From NCBI GenBank assembly GCA_030323885.1, contig CM059190.1, positions 104,077,856 through 104,141,855 of the forward strand: a DNA stretch of 64,000 nucleotides, given 5' to 3'. A program made the translations under genes and the position numbers. Positions 19,949 through 30,219 of the stretch are shown here, in pieces. The notes beneath the pieces were generated by a model. It saw only the letters and a list, made by a program, of their open reading frames with translations. It had not been told where the DNA came from and did no database searches. The stretch is from Branchipolynoe longqiensis. Taxonomy: Eukaryota > Annelida > Polychaeta > Phyllodocida > Polynoidae. Each line of letters opens with the position of its first letter. Position 1 is the first letter of the stretch.

Positions 19949-19999
19949 ATTGGTTGATTGGTTGTTGGAGTTTTACGTCCTGGCAAACATCTAAGGTCA
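19949..19999 (-). repeat. SINE family A, tail fragment
   Basis: GGTTGTTGGAGTTTTACGTCCTGG followed by part of the stem-loop. Confidence 0.75.
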
Positions 20000-20111
20000 G
20001 TTGGCATCCTTCAGTCTTTCAGACTATGGAGTAGCGCCTGTAGAGTTGGTTGTGGAACATCCTCTTGAAGTTGTAGGGCTGTAGAGACCAATCCTCGATT
20101 TGCACAATCGA

Positions 20112-20345
20112 TCGAACAAATTTCTTTATTTAACGACGCCTCTAGAGCACATTGATTTTTATCATCGGCTATTGGATGTAAAACATATGGTCATTCTGAC
20201 ATATTTCTTTGGAGGAAACCCGCTGCCGCCACATAGGCTACTCTTTCCGATAAACAGCAAGGGGTCTTTTATATGCCCTTTCCCAGAGACAGGACACCAC
20301 ATATGACAACCTTTTGATGAACCAGCTGTGGACCACTAGTTGGCA
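20112..20345 (-). repeat. SINE family B, 5'-truncated
   Basis: Minus-strand copy from the 3' end 'tttatttaacgacgcctcta' back to 'tggaccactagttgg'. It matches the body at 11991-12222. Confidence 0.88.
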
Positions 20346-20638
20346 CAATCTATCCACTATACCTGTGGTAAAGGTCTATATCTCAGCAGCGCTCTATTAT
20401 TCCTCAATCACTGTGCTAGGAGGCAGACATAACCAGATAGATCAATATTGTCGCCGAGTACACCACTATGCCAATAAGAACTGGGCGGGCTGGGGGCTGA
20501 CAGGGTGCTTAGTCAATATGGACCCCCCCCCCCCTGATCCTTGTGTACATGTGCGGGTTTGGATGTACACTTTGCTATGCTGCTCCCTAGTCACATTCGG
20601 ACCGCCCTTGGCAGCTTCCTTTCTATGTGTTTCATCAG

Positions 20639-20735
20639 TGAAGAATTCAGGTGCAAAACCACGTAAACCCCAATCCAGAAACAGAAATAAACATGGGAAT
20701 GAAACTTTCAAAAAGTTCATTTTGCTATTGGATCA
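20639..20735 (+). mobile_element. MITE family G, left half
   Basis: Left TIR and arm ('attcaggtgcaaaaccacgt') with no right TIR. It is joined to SINE B at 20736. Confidence 0.7.
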
Positions 20736-21044
20736 TCCGATCAATCCTGCTCAGCGGACACATTTGCAGTTTGGGTTATTTTCAGTATCGACCAGTGGTC
20801 CACAACTGGTTCATCAAAGGATGTGGTATTTGCGGTCTTGTCTGTGGGAAAGTGCATATAAAAGACCTCTTGCTGCTTATCAGAAAGAGATGCATTGCTG
20901 CTTTTCAAAAGGAGTAGCCTATGTGGCGGCAGCAGGTTTCCCCCAAAGAAATATGTCAGAATGACCATATGCTTGACATCCAATAGCCGATAATAAACAT
21001 CAATGTGCTCTAGAGGTGTCGTTAAATAAAACAAACTTTGCTTC
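20736..21044 (+). repeat. SINE family B, near full length
   Basis: Lacks the first ~40 bp of the tRNA head. Carries a ~25-bp insertion after 'ctgcttatcagaaagag' that duplicates the same text. The 3' end is ATAAAACAAAC. Confidence 0.88.
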
Positions 21045-21338
21045 TAAATGGCTTTCTAGGTAGCCATTGGAATTTAATGAATAATGTAAGTGTGTATATA
21101 AAACCTGATGTATACAGAACAGTGCACATTGACATTGGCAGAACATGCACACCTTTACCAATGTTTACAAAGGTAAATAAATAATAACTAAAAGTATCTT
21201 AGCCGTTAGTCTCTCTACGCTCTCTGATACAATCAACCTACCAACGCCTACCCGAGCATGTGGAATTTTAACCTGGGGAGGTCAGTGCACCTCACTGAAC
21301 TCATCCCTCTGGAAATTGCAAGTCTCATATTTTAAAAA
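21045..21338. other. Non-coding, nothing recognised
   Basis: AT-rich spacer. Confidence 0.5.
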
Positions 21339-21580
21339 TGAAGAGTTTAGGCGCAAACCATGTAAACGCCAATCCAGAAATGTGGTCTAAATAAAAGATG
21401 TTTCCCTGGAAATAATTTTTTTTAATCTCAGTAATTCCATTTTCCATATGATCAGATGGTTATGGAGCAATGAACAGAAATGTAGGAATATAAAGAAATT
21501 AACTTTTTGTAGGTTTGATTCCAATGTTTATCTCTATTTTTGGATTGGCATTTACATGGTTTTGCACCTGAACTCTTCAA
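21339..21580. mobile_element. MITE family G, full length
   Basis: TIRs of ~45 bp: left 'gaagagtttaggcgcaaacc', right 'ggttttgcacctgaactctt'. Non-coding AT-rich centre of ~150 bp. Confidence 0.85.
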
Positions 21581-21658
21581 ATGTCCAGGTAATACACGTT
21601 TAGTAGATGCGTAGATTGGCAGTGGTTATTTCCTTTATCAACCATATACAGTATAACC

Positions 21659-22151
21659 CAGTTAAACCAAACTTGAAGGGACCCTAGAAATTTGTTTGGA
21701 TTAACCGATCATTGGTTTAACCAAGCTTTGGCTTCGACTTTGACTTTGAGTAAGCGTGTAGTGCACATGTAATATACAATGTATGTGGACAGTTTGATTA
21801 TTGTTTTTTATGTATATACAGTAAAACCCCCTTAATCCAGGCTCGGTTAAAAACGATCGGTTAATCCAAACTTTTTTCGGCGGCCTGGCAAAATACTACC
21901 ATTTATCATATAAAAAAGTTGGTGTGGTCTCAGATGACCTTATAACCACATGAAAGTTTGGTTTAACCATACCAGAAGTGATCTGGGGTCCGACATTTTT
22001 GTTTAGATTAACCAATAATTTGGATTAACCGACTTTGGTTTAACCAACTTTTTTATATGATAAATGGTAGTATTTTGCCGGGCCGCAGAAAAAAAATTTG
22101 GATTAACCGATCATTTGGTTTAACTGAGTTTGGTTTAACGTGGTTATACTG
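21659..22151. mobile_element. pogo/Tc1-like non-autonomous element, full length
   Basis: TIRs CAGTATAACCCAGTTAAACC and its inverse at 22130-22151, with TA on both sides (21657-21658, 22152-22153). CAGT ends and TA duplication fit Tc1/mariner, probably pogo. An internal CAGTAAAACCCCC block at ~21829 makes the element look like two fused units. The inverted paralogue is 28977-29458. No transposase. Confidence 0.82.
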
Positions 22152-22237
22152 TATAACATTGCATGCCAACCATTGCCAATGTACACATTACGCAGCAGGA
22201 GTACAGCGTGAATAATAAATAAAATAATGAGTTCCAT

Positions 22238-22445
22238 TCCGCGCTTTTATACCCACATAATACTTATACATCCCATCATATCTATATAATCCTGTGATGC
22301 GACTGACACTTCTCAACATTCGGTGGAGGTGAGGAGGGTCGCAGGTGGCGCTACCAGTACAGTAATGATGAGTCTTACGGAATATAACAATATAATAAAT
22401 CCCTTACATATCTTTATACTTGCATAACGTGCTATATATCACATA
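22238..22445 (-). repeat. Dispersed repeat family F, copy
   Basis: Shares 'attcggtggaggtgaggagg', GTGGCGCTACC and the end block with 1213-1378. Confidence 0.55.
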
Positions 22446-22455
22446 TATACCGTAT

Positions 22456-22769
22456 GCAGTGACCGAATCGGTAGAACGCAGGCTTACCAATCTTCCGGAA
22501 CACACACAGCCGAGTCAAACCAATGACTTATAAAATGAATACTTGTCACTTCTTAGCTTGGTGCTTGGCTTTCTAGGATAGGACACGGACTGGTTAGCTC
22601 AGTGTCAGGATACTGTAACTGTGGGATTTTGAGTCATGGTGCTGGCGACCTGGTCTCCCAATGGGACAGCACTATAAAGTTGCCATGAGTGTGCACTGTC
22701 ACAAGTCCGTACCCAGCCTGATCTGACCCTAGATATTGTTAGGATGCAAAACAATGACAAAGCAAACAA
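22456..22769 (+). repeat. SINE family A, full length
   Basis: Head with a damaged B box, complete body, eroded stem-loop and AAAGCAAACAA tail. Confidence 0.88.
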
Positions 22770-22773
22770 TATA

Positions 22774-23011
22774 TGAAGAGTTTAGGCGCGAAAGGCCATT
22801 AACACCAATCCAAGAATTGAGATAAACATTGTAGTCAAACCCTCAAGATGTGAATTTTCTACATTCCTAATGTTTTGTTCATTGCTCCAAATCCTTTGTA
22901 TCACAAGCAGAGTGGAATTAGTGAGAATTGAAATTACCTTCATGTAAATATCTGTTATTTAAATAACATTTTTGGATTGCCGTTAACGGGTTTTTTTGCA
23001 CCTGAACTCTT
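22774..23011. mobile_element. MITE family G, full length
   Basis: Left TIR 'gaagagtttaggcgcgaaag', right 'tttttgcacctgaactctt'. Non-coding. Confidence 0.8.
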
Positions 23012-23069
23012 GTGACGACAATTGTGTGCTAGTTTACTTACCCCCTTGCTATTGCTACACCCACCTACC

Positions 23070-23072
<3 letters not shown>

Positions 23073-23113
<41 letters not shown>
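23073..23113. repeat. (TA)n microsatellite
   Basis: Perfect TA run, followed by a G-rich GGTGGGGG tract to 23195. Confidence 0.9.
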
Positions 23114-23114
<1 letters not shown>

Positions 23115-23213
23115 CTATACCGCAAGGATGGGGGGAGGTGGGGGTGGGGTTGAGGTGGGGGGGATGTGGGGGGTAGGGGGGGGGGAAGTCGGTGGCTGGA
23201 GGAGAATGGCGCC

Positions 23214-23362
23214 ATAACGTCCTGCACATGCGACCACGCGCATGCGCCAGTACCCTCGCGCAGCAACCCCCGGTGCGCGTGCGCAGTGGGCCGGAAGTAG
23301 CTGTGGATCCTCCCATGGTGCCCCGCGCTCACTCAGCCAGGCCTGGCGGTCACGTGACCGGT
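23214..23362. promoter_or_regulatory. CpG-rich cluster of promoter-type motifs
   Basis: Within 130 bp: an exact NRF1 core GCGCATGCGC at 23238-23247, a second NRF1-like site TGCGCGTGCGCA at 23274-23285, an ETS site CCGGAAGTA at 23291-23299, and a palindromic E-box GGTCACGTGACC at 23348-23359. CpG density is well above the surroundings. This is a plausible TATA-less promoter or enhancer, but no first exon can be identified beside it. Confidence 0.4.
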
Positions 23363-23439
23363 GTGGGTTGATGGTGTTGTGGCAGCCTGCACCGACATCA
23401 CAGGCGAGGAGCCGTTTAGACAGGTGGGCGCGAACTGGG

Positions 23440-23733
23440 TGGGTTGGTTGTTGGAGTTTTACGTCCTGGCAACATCTAAGGTCATATCACGAAGGGTTAA
23501 CAACTTGTGACAAGGCACACTCATGGCGAATTTATAGTGCTGCCCCCACTGGGAAATCAGGCTGCCGGCACCATGACCCGATATCCCACTCAGTCACATT
23601 ATCCTGACACTGAGCTAACCAGTCCTTGCACTATCCTATCAATGCGGAGCACGTGGCTAGATAGTGACAAGTGTCAGTTTTTAAATCATTGGTTTGACTC
23701 GGCCAAGGTTCGAATCCGTGGGTTCGAATTCTA
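23440..23733 (-). repeat. SINE family A, near full length
   Basis: Minus-strand copy from tail GGTTGGTTGTTGGAG to the B-box region. The outermost head is lost. Confidence 0.88.
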
Positions 23734-23775
23734 TGATCTACGAAAATAGATCTTTAATGTGATTCATGTGATTTG

Positions 23776-24088
23776 AAGGATTGATTGAGGTTTTCCGTCC
23801 TAACAACATCGGAAATCATTGCGGGTATGAAGCCTGAGGTAATGGCATTCTAACTACAAACCCATTGTGGCTTTATAGTGCCGTCCCACTGGAATACCAT
23901 ATTGCCATATAGCCACAAAATCCTGGCACCATGTAACCCAGTCCCTGCACTATCCTAATAATACCAAGCGCCAGACAATATAGTAACAAGTATTCCTTTT
24001 TCTATTCTTTGCTTTGACTTGGCCACAACTTGTTGTTGTTGTTGCTGGAAATGAACGCTCTAGACACTAGGCTATCGCGTCCGGTCCG
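23776..24088 (-). repeat. SINE family A, diverged full-length copy
   Basis: A weak tail and body are recognisable. The head remnant 'ctaggctatcgcgtccggtc' near 24070 corresponds to the start seen in other copies. Confidence 0.7.
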
Positions 24089-24194
24089 CACACAATGAAC
24101 GCTTAGCACGTGAAGACGTGACCTGTCTGGGGTGAGTCACGTGATCTTAGGACTCAGGTTAAGCAACCTGGTCCAAACTTGAAGTGCACAAAGC

Positions 24195-24255
24195 TGGTAT
24201 GGGTGGCGGTGGGGTTGGGAGGGTGGGGAAGGGGGAGGGGGGAGGGGGGAGAGGC
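24195..24255. repeat. G-rich tract
   Basis: GGGTGG and GGGGGA repeats with G-quadruplex potential. Confidence 0.6.
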
Positions 24256-24361
24256 ACCAGATATCGGAACCGGAAGCGAGGTTTATCCAACTTCTGATGT
24301 CAACAACATAGTTGTATGTTCAATTGTTGTTTTATGTTTGGTATAAGCATTATAGACACAT

Positions 24362-24985
24362 TATTAAAGCTGCAGGGTCTGATGCTTTTGAGTTTCTGTC
24401 ATTTTCTGAGATAAATATATTTAGGTTGATCGGTATAATCTACCTAAAGACCCAGTCACACTTTACCGGACTGGGGAACCGGAAGAGAACCGGACATTGT
24501 CCGGTACCGTAAGGCGATATCCAATACATGTCCGGTACCCATCCGGCGGTGTCTGGTGGTGTCCGGCTGTGTCCGGTACAAGATTTGAACATGCACAAAA
24601 CTTCTACCGGGCACCGCCGGGCTGACGTGTCTGGTTGGTGTCCAGTACATGTCCTGTACCCATCCGGTACCCATCCGTACATGTCCGGCACCCATCCGTT
24701 GGTGTTCAGTTTGTCCGTTTTGTCCAGTACATGTCTGGTACCCATCCGTTACATACCCGGTTCTTGTCCGGTTCTCGTCCAGTACATGTATGGAACATGT
24801 ACGGTACTTGTCCGGTCGCCCGGTGGCAATTGACCCAATTCCGCTCCATTTCGATACATTTTGATACATTTTGTGTACTGGAGAGCACCGGACTAGAAAA
24901 TTCTTTGTCCGGTGGTCTCCAGTACTCAGTCCGGTATGGTGTGACATGCGCTTTACTTTAGTTTGAAGTAATGTTGCTTTACGGG
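24362..24985. mobile_element. MITE family K copy, interrupted
   Basis: The left part (24362-24447) matches the inverse of 51030-51115 and the right part (24953-24985) continues the same family. The two are separated by the fold-back element at 24448-24952. Confidence 0.6.
24448..24952. mobile_element. Fold-back element 1 (CCGGACA-type arms)
   Basis: Terminal AGACCCAGTCACAC and inverse GTGTGACATGCGCT. The arms and interior are tandem variants of GTCCGGTACCCATCC and TCCAGTACATG. It shares the terminal CCAGTCAC with elements 2-4. Non-coding, with no transposase. Confidence 0.7.
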
Positions 24986-25017
24986 TGAGGCAAATGAGGT
25001 TAATGATCATATAGCGA

Positions 25018-25170
25018 GTGGTGGGAGGTGGCGCCACCGTCAGAGCTGAGGTTGAGTAGGTTGGAGCAGTAGATGACTAGCCCCAGGCTCCATCACCCGA
25101 TCACTGGTGGGTGGAACTGAGGAGCGAGTATGGAATTCTGGGTTATTATACTCCTATAATTCTTGTTCAG
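25018..25170 (-). repeat. Dispersed repeat family F, copy
   Basis: The reverse complement has AATTATAGGAGTATAATAACCCAGAATTCC and the GGTGGCGCCACC palindrome. Confidence 0.6.
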
Positions 25171-25183
25171 CATATATATATAT

Positions 25184-25284
25184 GAAGAGCTCTTTTCCAA
25201 AACACAATCTACAAACTTGGCATTAACATTGCAAACTCATTTTGGGGGGATTGGCGCTTATTGCGTTTTGGAAAAGAGCTTTTC
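25184..25284. mobile_element. Small palindromic MITE (~100 bp)
   Basis: TIRs of ~24 bp: 'agagctcttttccaaaacac' and inverse 'gcgttttggaaaagagct'. One copy seen, non-coding. Confidence 0.6.
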
Positions 25285-25396
25285 CTATATAGAATAAAGT
25301 CTACATAATTGTTTTGGTTTTGGAAATTTGATGTTTTTATCAGACTATGCGGCTTTCCAAGAGGTTCCCTGAATTTATTTGCTAACTGCGAGGGGA

Positions 25397-25716
25397 GCGG
25401 GTCGTAGCTCAGGCAGTAGAGTGTCCACCTGTGAATGTATGGGTCAGCCGATCGATCCTGCTCAGTGGACTCATTTGCAGTTCGGGTTATTTTCCAATCC
25501 AACCAATGGTCCACAGCTGGTTCATCAAAGGCTGTGGTTTGTGATATCCTGTCGTGGGAAAGTGCATATAAAAGACCCCTTGCTGCTTATCAAAAAGAGT
25601 AGCCTATGTGGCGGCAGTGAGTTTCCCCCAAAGAAATGTGAGAATGACCATATGTTTGACATCCAATAGCCGATGATAAAAATTTATGTGCTTTAGAGGC
25701 GTCATTGAAGAAAACA
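25397..25716 (+). repeat. SINE family B, full length
   Basis: The most complete family B copy. The tRNA-like head 'cgtagctcaggcagtagag' carries the A box and 'tgggtcagccgatcgatcc' the B-box region. The conserved central block and 'gcgtcattgaagaaaacag' 3' end follow. It ends 50 bp before the exon at 25767, inside the presumed intron. Confidence 0.9.
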
Positions 25717-25766
25717 GGCCTGACTTACTTGCTAACTAACTGTGGTTGTGTCTTGCTCTCCTCCAG
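25717..25766 (+). promoter_or_regulatory. Splice acceptor region of host exon
   Basis: Branch-point-like CTAAC at about 25731-25739 ('gctaactaactg'), a pyrimidine-rich stretch 'gtcttgctctcctccag', and AG at 25765-25766. The spacing is normal for a spliceosomal 3' splice site. Confidence 0.6.
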
Positions 25767-25902
25767 GTCCTCGTGAAAGCTGACAACACGTATACCCCGA
25801 ACGTGGCGCGGACCTACAGACTGCAGGCCCGCTGTAGTGAGAAGCAGGTTCAGATTGTCAGCAACAAGGTCTCTGCAAACGCCAAATACATGACCGACTA
25901 CA
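25767..25902 (+). CDS. Internal coding exon of an unidentified host gene
   Basis: A 136-bp segment between a good 3' splice site and a consensus donor (CA|GTGAGT at 25903). Only one frame is open; it gives 45 codons plus one base and contains TYRLQARCSEKQVQ and SNKVSANAKYMTDY. The other two frames have stops near the start. The exon starts in phase 0 and ends in phase 1. The alternation YRLQA-C...SNKVSA is reminiscent of the last strands of a fibronectin-III-type domain, but this is a guess. Read past the donor, the frame meets TAG after two codons, so it could instead be a terminal exon ending DYSE. The family is not recognised. Confidence 0.6.
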
Positions 25903-26950
25903 GTGAGTAGAAGCATGCATCAGCATATTCAAATGTACTGATACAATGTAGATATATACATAGATACACTATGATTAATGCCAGGTGTATTCACATGTAC
26001 CGATACAATAGATAAATGCATAATAGGCAAACGCCAAATACATGCCCAACTATAGTGAGTAGAAGCATGCTTCAGTGTATTCACATTTACCGATGCAATG
26101 TAGATATATGCATAGATCTACACTACAATTAATGCCAAGCGTATTCACATGTACCGATACAATAGATAAATGCATAATAGGCAAATGCCCAATTCATGAC
26201 CAACTATAGTGAGTAGAAGCATGCATCAGCGTATTCACATTTACCGATGCAATGTAGATATATGCATAGATACACTACAATTAATGCCAAGCGTATTCAC
26301 ATGTACCGATACAATAGATAAATGCATAATAGGCAAACGCCCAATTCATGACCAACTATAGTGAGTAGAAGCATGCGTCAGCGTATTCACATTTACCGAT
26401 ACAATGTAGATATATGCATAGATAAACTACGATTAATGCCAAGCGTATTCACATGTACCGATACAATAGATAAATGCATAATAGGCAAACGCCAAATACA
26501 TGACCAACTACATTGAGTAGAAGCACCCGTCTGCATATTCACATGTACTGATATAATGTCGATAGACACATAGATACACTATGATTAATGCCAAGCGTAT
26601 TCATATGTACCGATACAATGTAGATACATACATTATAGGCAATGCCAAATACATGACCGACTACATTGAGTAGAAGCACCCATCTGCGTATTCACATGTA
26701 CCGATATAATGTCGATAGACACATAGATAGACTATGATTGATGCCAAGCGTATTCACATGTAAAGATACAATGTAGATAAATACATTATAGGCAATGCCA
26801 AATACATGACCAACTACAGTGAGTCAAAGCAGGTGTCAGCATATTCACATGTACCGATACAATGTAGATAAATACATTATATGCAATGCCAAATACATGA
26901 CCGACTACAGTGAGTAGAATGATGTGTTAGAGTATTCACATATGCAGATC
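25875..26950 (+). repeat. 152-bp tandem array containing copies of the exon end and splice donor
   Basis: Units start at 25875, 26027, 26181, 26333, 26485, 26639, 26792 and a short one at 26883 (spacing 152-154 bp, last 91). Each begins with the last ~28 bp of the coding exon (GCAAACGCCAAATACATGAC), followed by the donor and the first ~120 bp of the intron. GTGAGT is kept in units 1-4, 7 and 8 and lost (ATTGAGT) in 5 and 6. Confidence 0.9.
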
Positions 26951-26984
26951 GGAGGGTGTGTGTGTGGGGGGCCAGTGGGTGGGT

Positions 26985-27900
26985 GACTAAAGGTAATTCG
27001 AGGTGACCAGGGGTGAGGTGGAATGAGTGAGTGGAGGAGTGGAGTGGGTGAGGTGGTAGGGGATGAGTGAGGGGTTATTGAGGGACGAGTGTGGTGGAGT
27101 GAGTGAGTGAGGTGGGAGTGAGGTAGTAAGGGGATGAGTGAGGGGTTATTGAGGGACGAGTGAGGTGGAGTGAGTGAGTGAGGTGGGAGTGAGGTAGTAA
27201 GGGGATGAGTGAGGGGTTAGTGAGGGACGAGTGAGGTGGAGTGAGTGAGTGAGGTGGGAGTGAGGTAGTAAGGGGATGAGTGAGGGGTTAGTGAGGGACG
27301 AGTGTGGTGGAGTGATTGAGTGAGGTGGGAGTGAGGTAGTAAGGGGATGAGTGAGGGGTTAGTGAGGGATGAGTGAGGTGGAGTGAGTGAGTGAGGGGGG
27401 AGTGAGGTAGTAAGGGGATGAGTGAGGGGTTATTGAGGGACGAGTGACGTGGAGTGAGTGAGTGAGGTGGGAGTGAGGTAGTAAGGGGATGAGTGAGGGG
27501 TTATTGAGGGACGAGTGAGGTGGAGTGTGTGAGTGAGGGGGGAGTGAGGTAGTAAGGGGATGAGTGAGGGGTTATTGAGGGACGAGTGAGGTGGAGTGTG
27601 TGAGTGAGGGGGGAGTGAGGTAGTAAGGGGATGAGTGAGGGGTTATTGAGGGACGAGTGTGGTGGAGTGAGTGAGTGAGGTGGGAGTGAGGTAGTAAGGG
27701 GATGAGTGAGGGGTTATTGAGGGACGAGTGAGGTGGAGTGAGTGAGTGAGGTGGGAGTGAGGTAGTAAGGGGATGAGTGAGGGGTTAGTGAGGGACGAGT
27801 GAGGTGGAGTGAGTGAGTGAGGTGGGAGTGAGGTAGTAAGGGGGTGAGTAAGGTGAGTGAGGTGGTGATTGAAGGGGTGAGTGGGGAGACAAAGGGTGAG
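26985..27900. repeat. 71-bp GAGTGAGG minisatellite
   Basis: About 11 units of 71 bp with 'gtagtaaggggatgagtgag' and 'gttattgagggacgagtg'. Purine-rich plus strand. Confidence 0.95.
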
Positions 27901-28039
27901 TGGGGTGGGTGAGTGAGGGGTGATTGAGGGGGTGAGTGGAGGGTGGTGGATGTCGGTGTGTGTGTGAATGGTATGTGGAGGCGGAAGGGTTGAGGAGATA
28001 TGTCCTGGCTGTCATGTATGTCATCCGGGGGGTGATAGT

Positions 28040-28640
28040 ATTACCCCTCCCCCCACACCTCCACCAATCCCGTGGGTGGATTTGACTGAGGATGGTCACA
28101 CACTCCCCCCTCCCCACCCCCCCACACCTCCACCAATCCCGTGGGTGGATTTGACTGAGGGTGGTTACATATTTCCCCCCCTCCCTCCCCTTCCCACCTC
28201 CCCCCACACCTCCATCAATCCCATGGGTGGATTTGACTGAGGATAGTCACACACTCCCCCCTCCCCCCCCCCCCCACCACACCTCCACCAATCCCGTGGC
28301 TGGATTTGACTGAGGATGAAGGTCACACCTCCCCCTCCCCACCCCCCCCCCCCCCCACACACCTCCACCAATCCGTGGCTGGATTTGATCTGAGGATAGT
28401 CACACACTCCCCCCCCTCCCACCCCCCCCCCCCACACCTCCACCAATCCCGTGGGTTGTTTGGCTGAGGATAGTTACACACTCCCTCTCCCTCCCTCCCT
28501 CCCCCACACCTCCACCAATCCCGTGGGTGGATTTGACTGAGGATGGTTACACACACCCTCCTCCCTCCTCCTCCCTCCCCCACACTTCCACCAATCCTGT
28601 GGGTGGATTTGACTGAGGATGGTCACACACTGCTCCGCAC
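28040..28640. repeat. C-rich ~75-bp minisatellite
   Basis: About eight units with 'cacctccaccaatcccgtgg', 'gtggatttgactgaggat' and variable C/T runs. Confidence 0.92.
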
Positions 28641-28895
28641 TCAGTCCCATCTTCCATGCTTCGATATGCCACGCATTGTGCCGCTTCGACAAGTTTATTT
28701 TCCGTCCACTCAAATCTCTGCCTTTTCACCCACCCACCCCCACCCCGACCCCGTCCCCGGCCCCTACACTTCCCGCGGGCGCCACTTACCAAGTCACCGA
28801 GTAGCTGATCCCTGGTAGCAGTCACACAGCGAGTCGCTGAACCCCTGAGTACCGAGGTCCCTGGATGTTTTGCAAGACCCTGATTCCCTGAATAT
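28641..28895. other. Apparently unique sequence
   Basis: Contains CCCCGACCCCGTCCCCGGCCCC-type GC-rich DNA at 28735-28790. No supported gene. Confidence 0.4.
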
Positions 28896-28944
28896 CCGTC
28901 CTGATATGTTGCCAGGACATAACAACTCCAACAACCAAATCCCT
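28896..28944 (+). repeat. SINE family A, tail fragment
   Basis: Stem-loop half and 'actccaacaaccaaatcc' tail. Confidence 0.7.
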
Positions 28945-28976
28945 CCCTGCTACACAGCTCGCAATACAGTACAACC

Positions 28977-29458
28977 CCGTTAAACCAAACGATCCGTTAA
29001 TCCAAACTTTTTTCGGCAGCCCGCAAAATACTACCATTTATCATATAAATAACGTTGGTTAAACCAAAGTCAGTTAATCCAAACTATCGCTTTATCCAAA
29101 CAAAATGTCGGGCCCCAGACCACTTCCGGTACTGTTAAACCAAACTTTCATGTGGTTTTAAGGTCATCTGGGATTTGTTATATGATAAATGGTAGTATTT
29201 TGCCTGGCCACCGAAAAAAGCTTGGATTAACTGATCGCTTGGTTTAACTGAGCTTGGTTTAAATGGGTTATACTGTATATACATTAAAAAAACAATAATC
29301 AAACTGTCCACACACATTGTATATTGATATTCATAATGCACCTTCGTTTGTGCCAAAACCAAATGAAAGTCGAAGCCAAAGCTCGGTTAAACCAATGATT
29401 GGTTAATCCAAACAAATGTCTAGGGTCCCTTCCTGTTTGGTCTAATGGCGTTATACTG
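28977..29458. mobile_element. pogo/Tc1-like non-autonomous element, inverted copy
   Basis: Inverted relative to 21659-22151 and co-linear over its length. Termini CAGTACAACCCCG and inverse GCGTTATACTG, flanked by TA (28975-28976, 29459-29460). Non-coding. Confidence 0.82.
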
Positions 29459-29499
29459 TAGTTGGTTGGAGTTGGATCTCCAGTTTTATGCATCTGCAT

Positions 29500-29756
29500 T
29501 GTCGTCTGCTGCTGATTTTGCAGCCAACCGGTAGGTAGCAGACGACATTTGTTTCGATTTTGTTGAAAGGGGAAGGGTGGGAGTCTGTGTTACGGTGGTG
29601 GTGGTGGGTATCCATGGAGATGGCAAAACGCAGCGCGTCTCCCCGTGTTTTCTGGTGGCGCTAACATTGGAGTTTGAGCAGACTTTTGTTTAGAATTTGT
29701 TGAACTGGGAAGGGAGGCAGGGAGTTTCCATCGATATCGAGGCCGACGCCAAAACG
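29500..29756. repeat. Diverged ~136-bp direct duplication
   Basis: 29541-29640 and 29677-29756 share 'tttgtttcgattttgttgaa', 'gggaaggg' and 'gccaaaacgca' blocks in the same order. Confidence 0.5.
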
Positions 29757-30035
29757 CACGAAGTGGTCAGATTCCGTGAAGTGATTCGGCGCGACGATGG
29801 GCGATTCGACACAACGGTGCGCGATCTGAAGCGACGGTGCGCGATATGGCGCGATGGGAAGCGATTATCTGTGACGGAGCGCGATTCAAAATACACGATT
29901 CGGCGCGATGGATGCGTGATTCAGCCAGAGGGATTGCGATTCGGCGCGATGGAGTATGACAGTGTACAATGTGGTGTCAGTCGGCGACGGGGCGCGATTC
30001 GACCTGCGATTCGGATTGCGATTCGGCGCGACTAG
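29757..30035. repeat. CpG-rich GATTCGGCGCGATGG minisatellite
   Basis: Degenerate ~20-bp units 'gattcggcgcgat'. It is unusually CpG-rich for this window. No credible coding function. Confidence 0.75.
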
Positions 30036-30219
30036 GCCCGATCCGGCGTGCTGGGTCAGCTGAGGTGAGGCTCTTTGTTGACAGTGGAACTGTGGTGCCC
30101 ATTTGGCGCATGCTCAACATTCGCACGGTTCCAATCAGAATGCTCGCCTTGCAAAATATACACGGCGTCTGCGCAGGTGCGAAGGAGCCGCATGAGGGCG
30201 CCACACGCCGCGGTGCATT

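Noticed and set aside
25875..26950. CRISPR array
   Set aside because: Regular spacing, but the whole 152-bp unit is repeated with no unique spacers, and the genome is eukaryotic.
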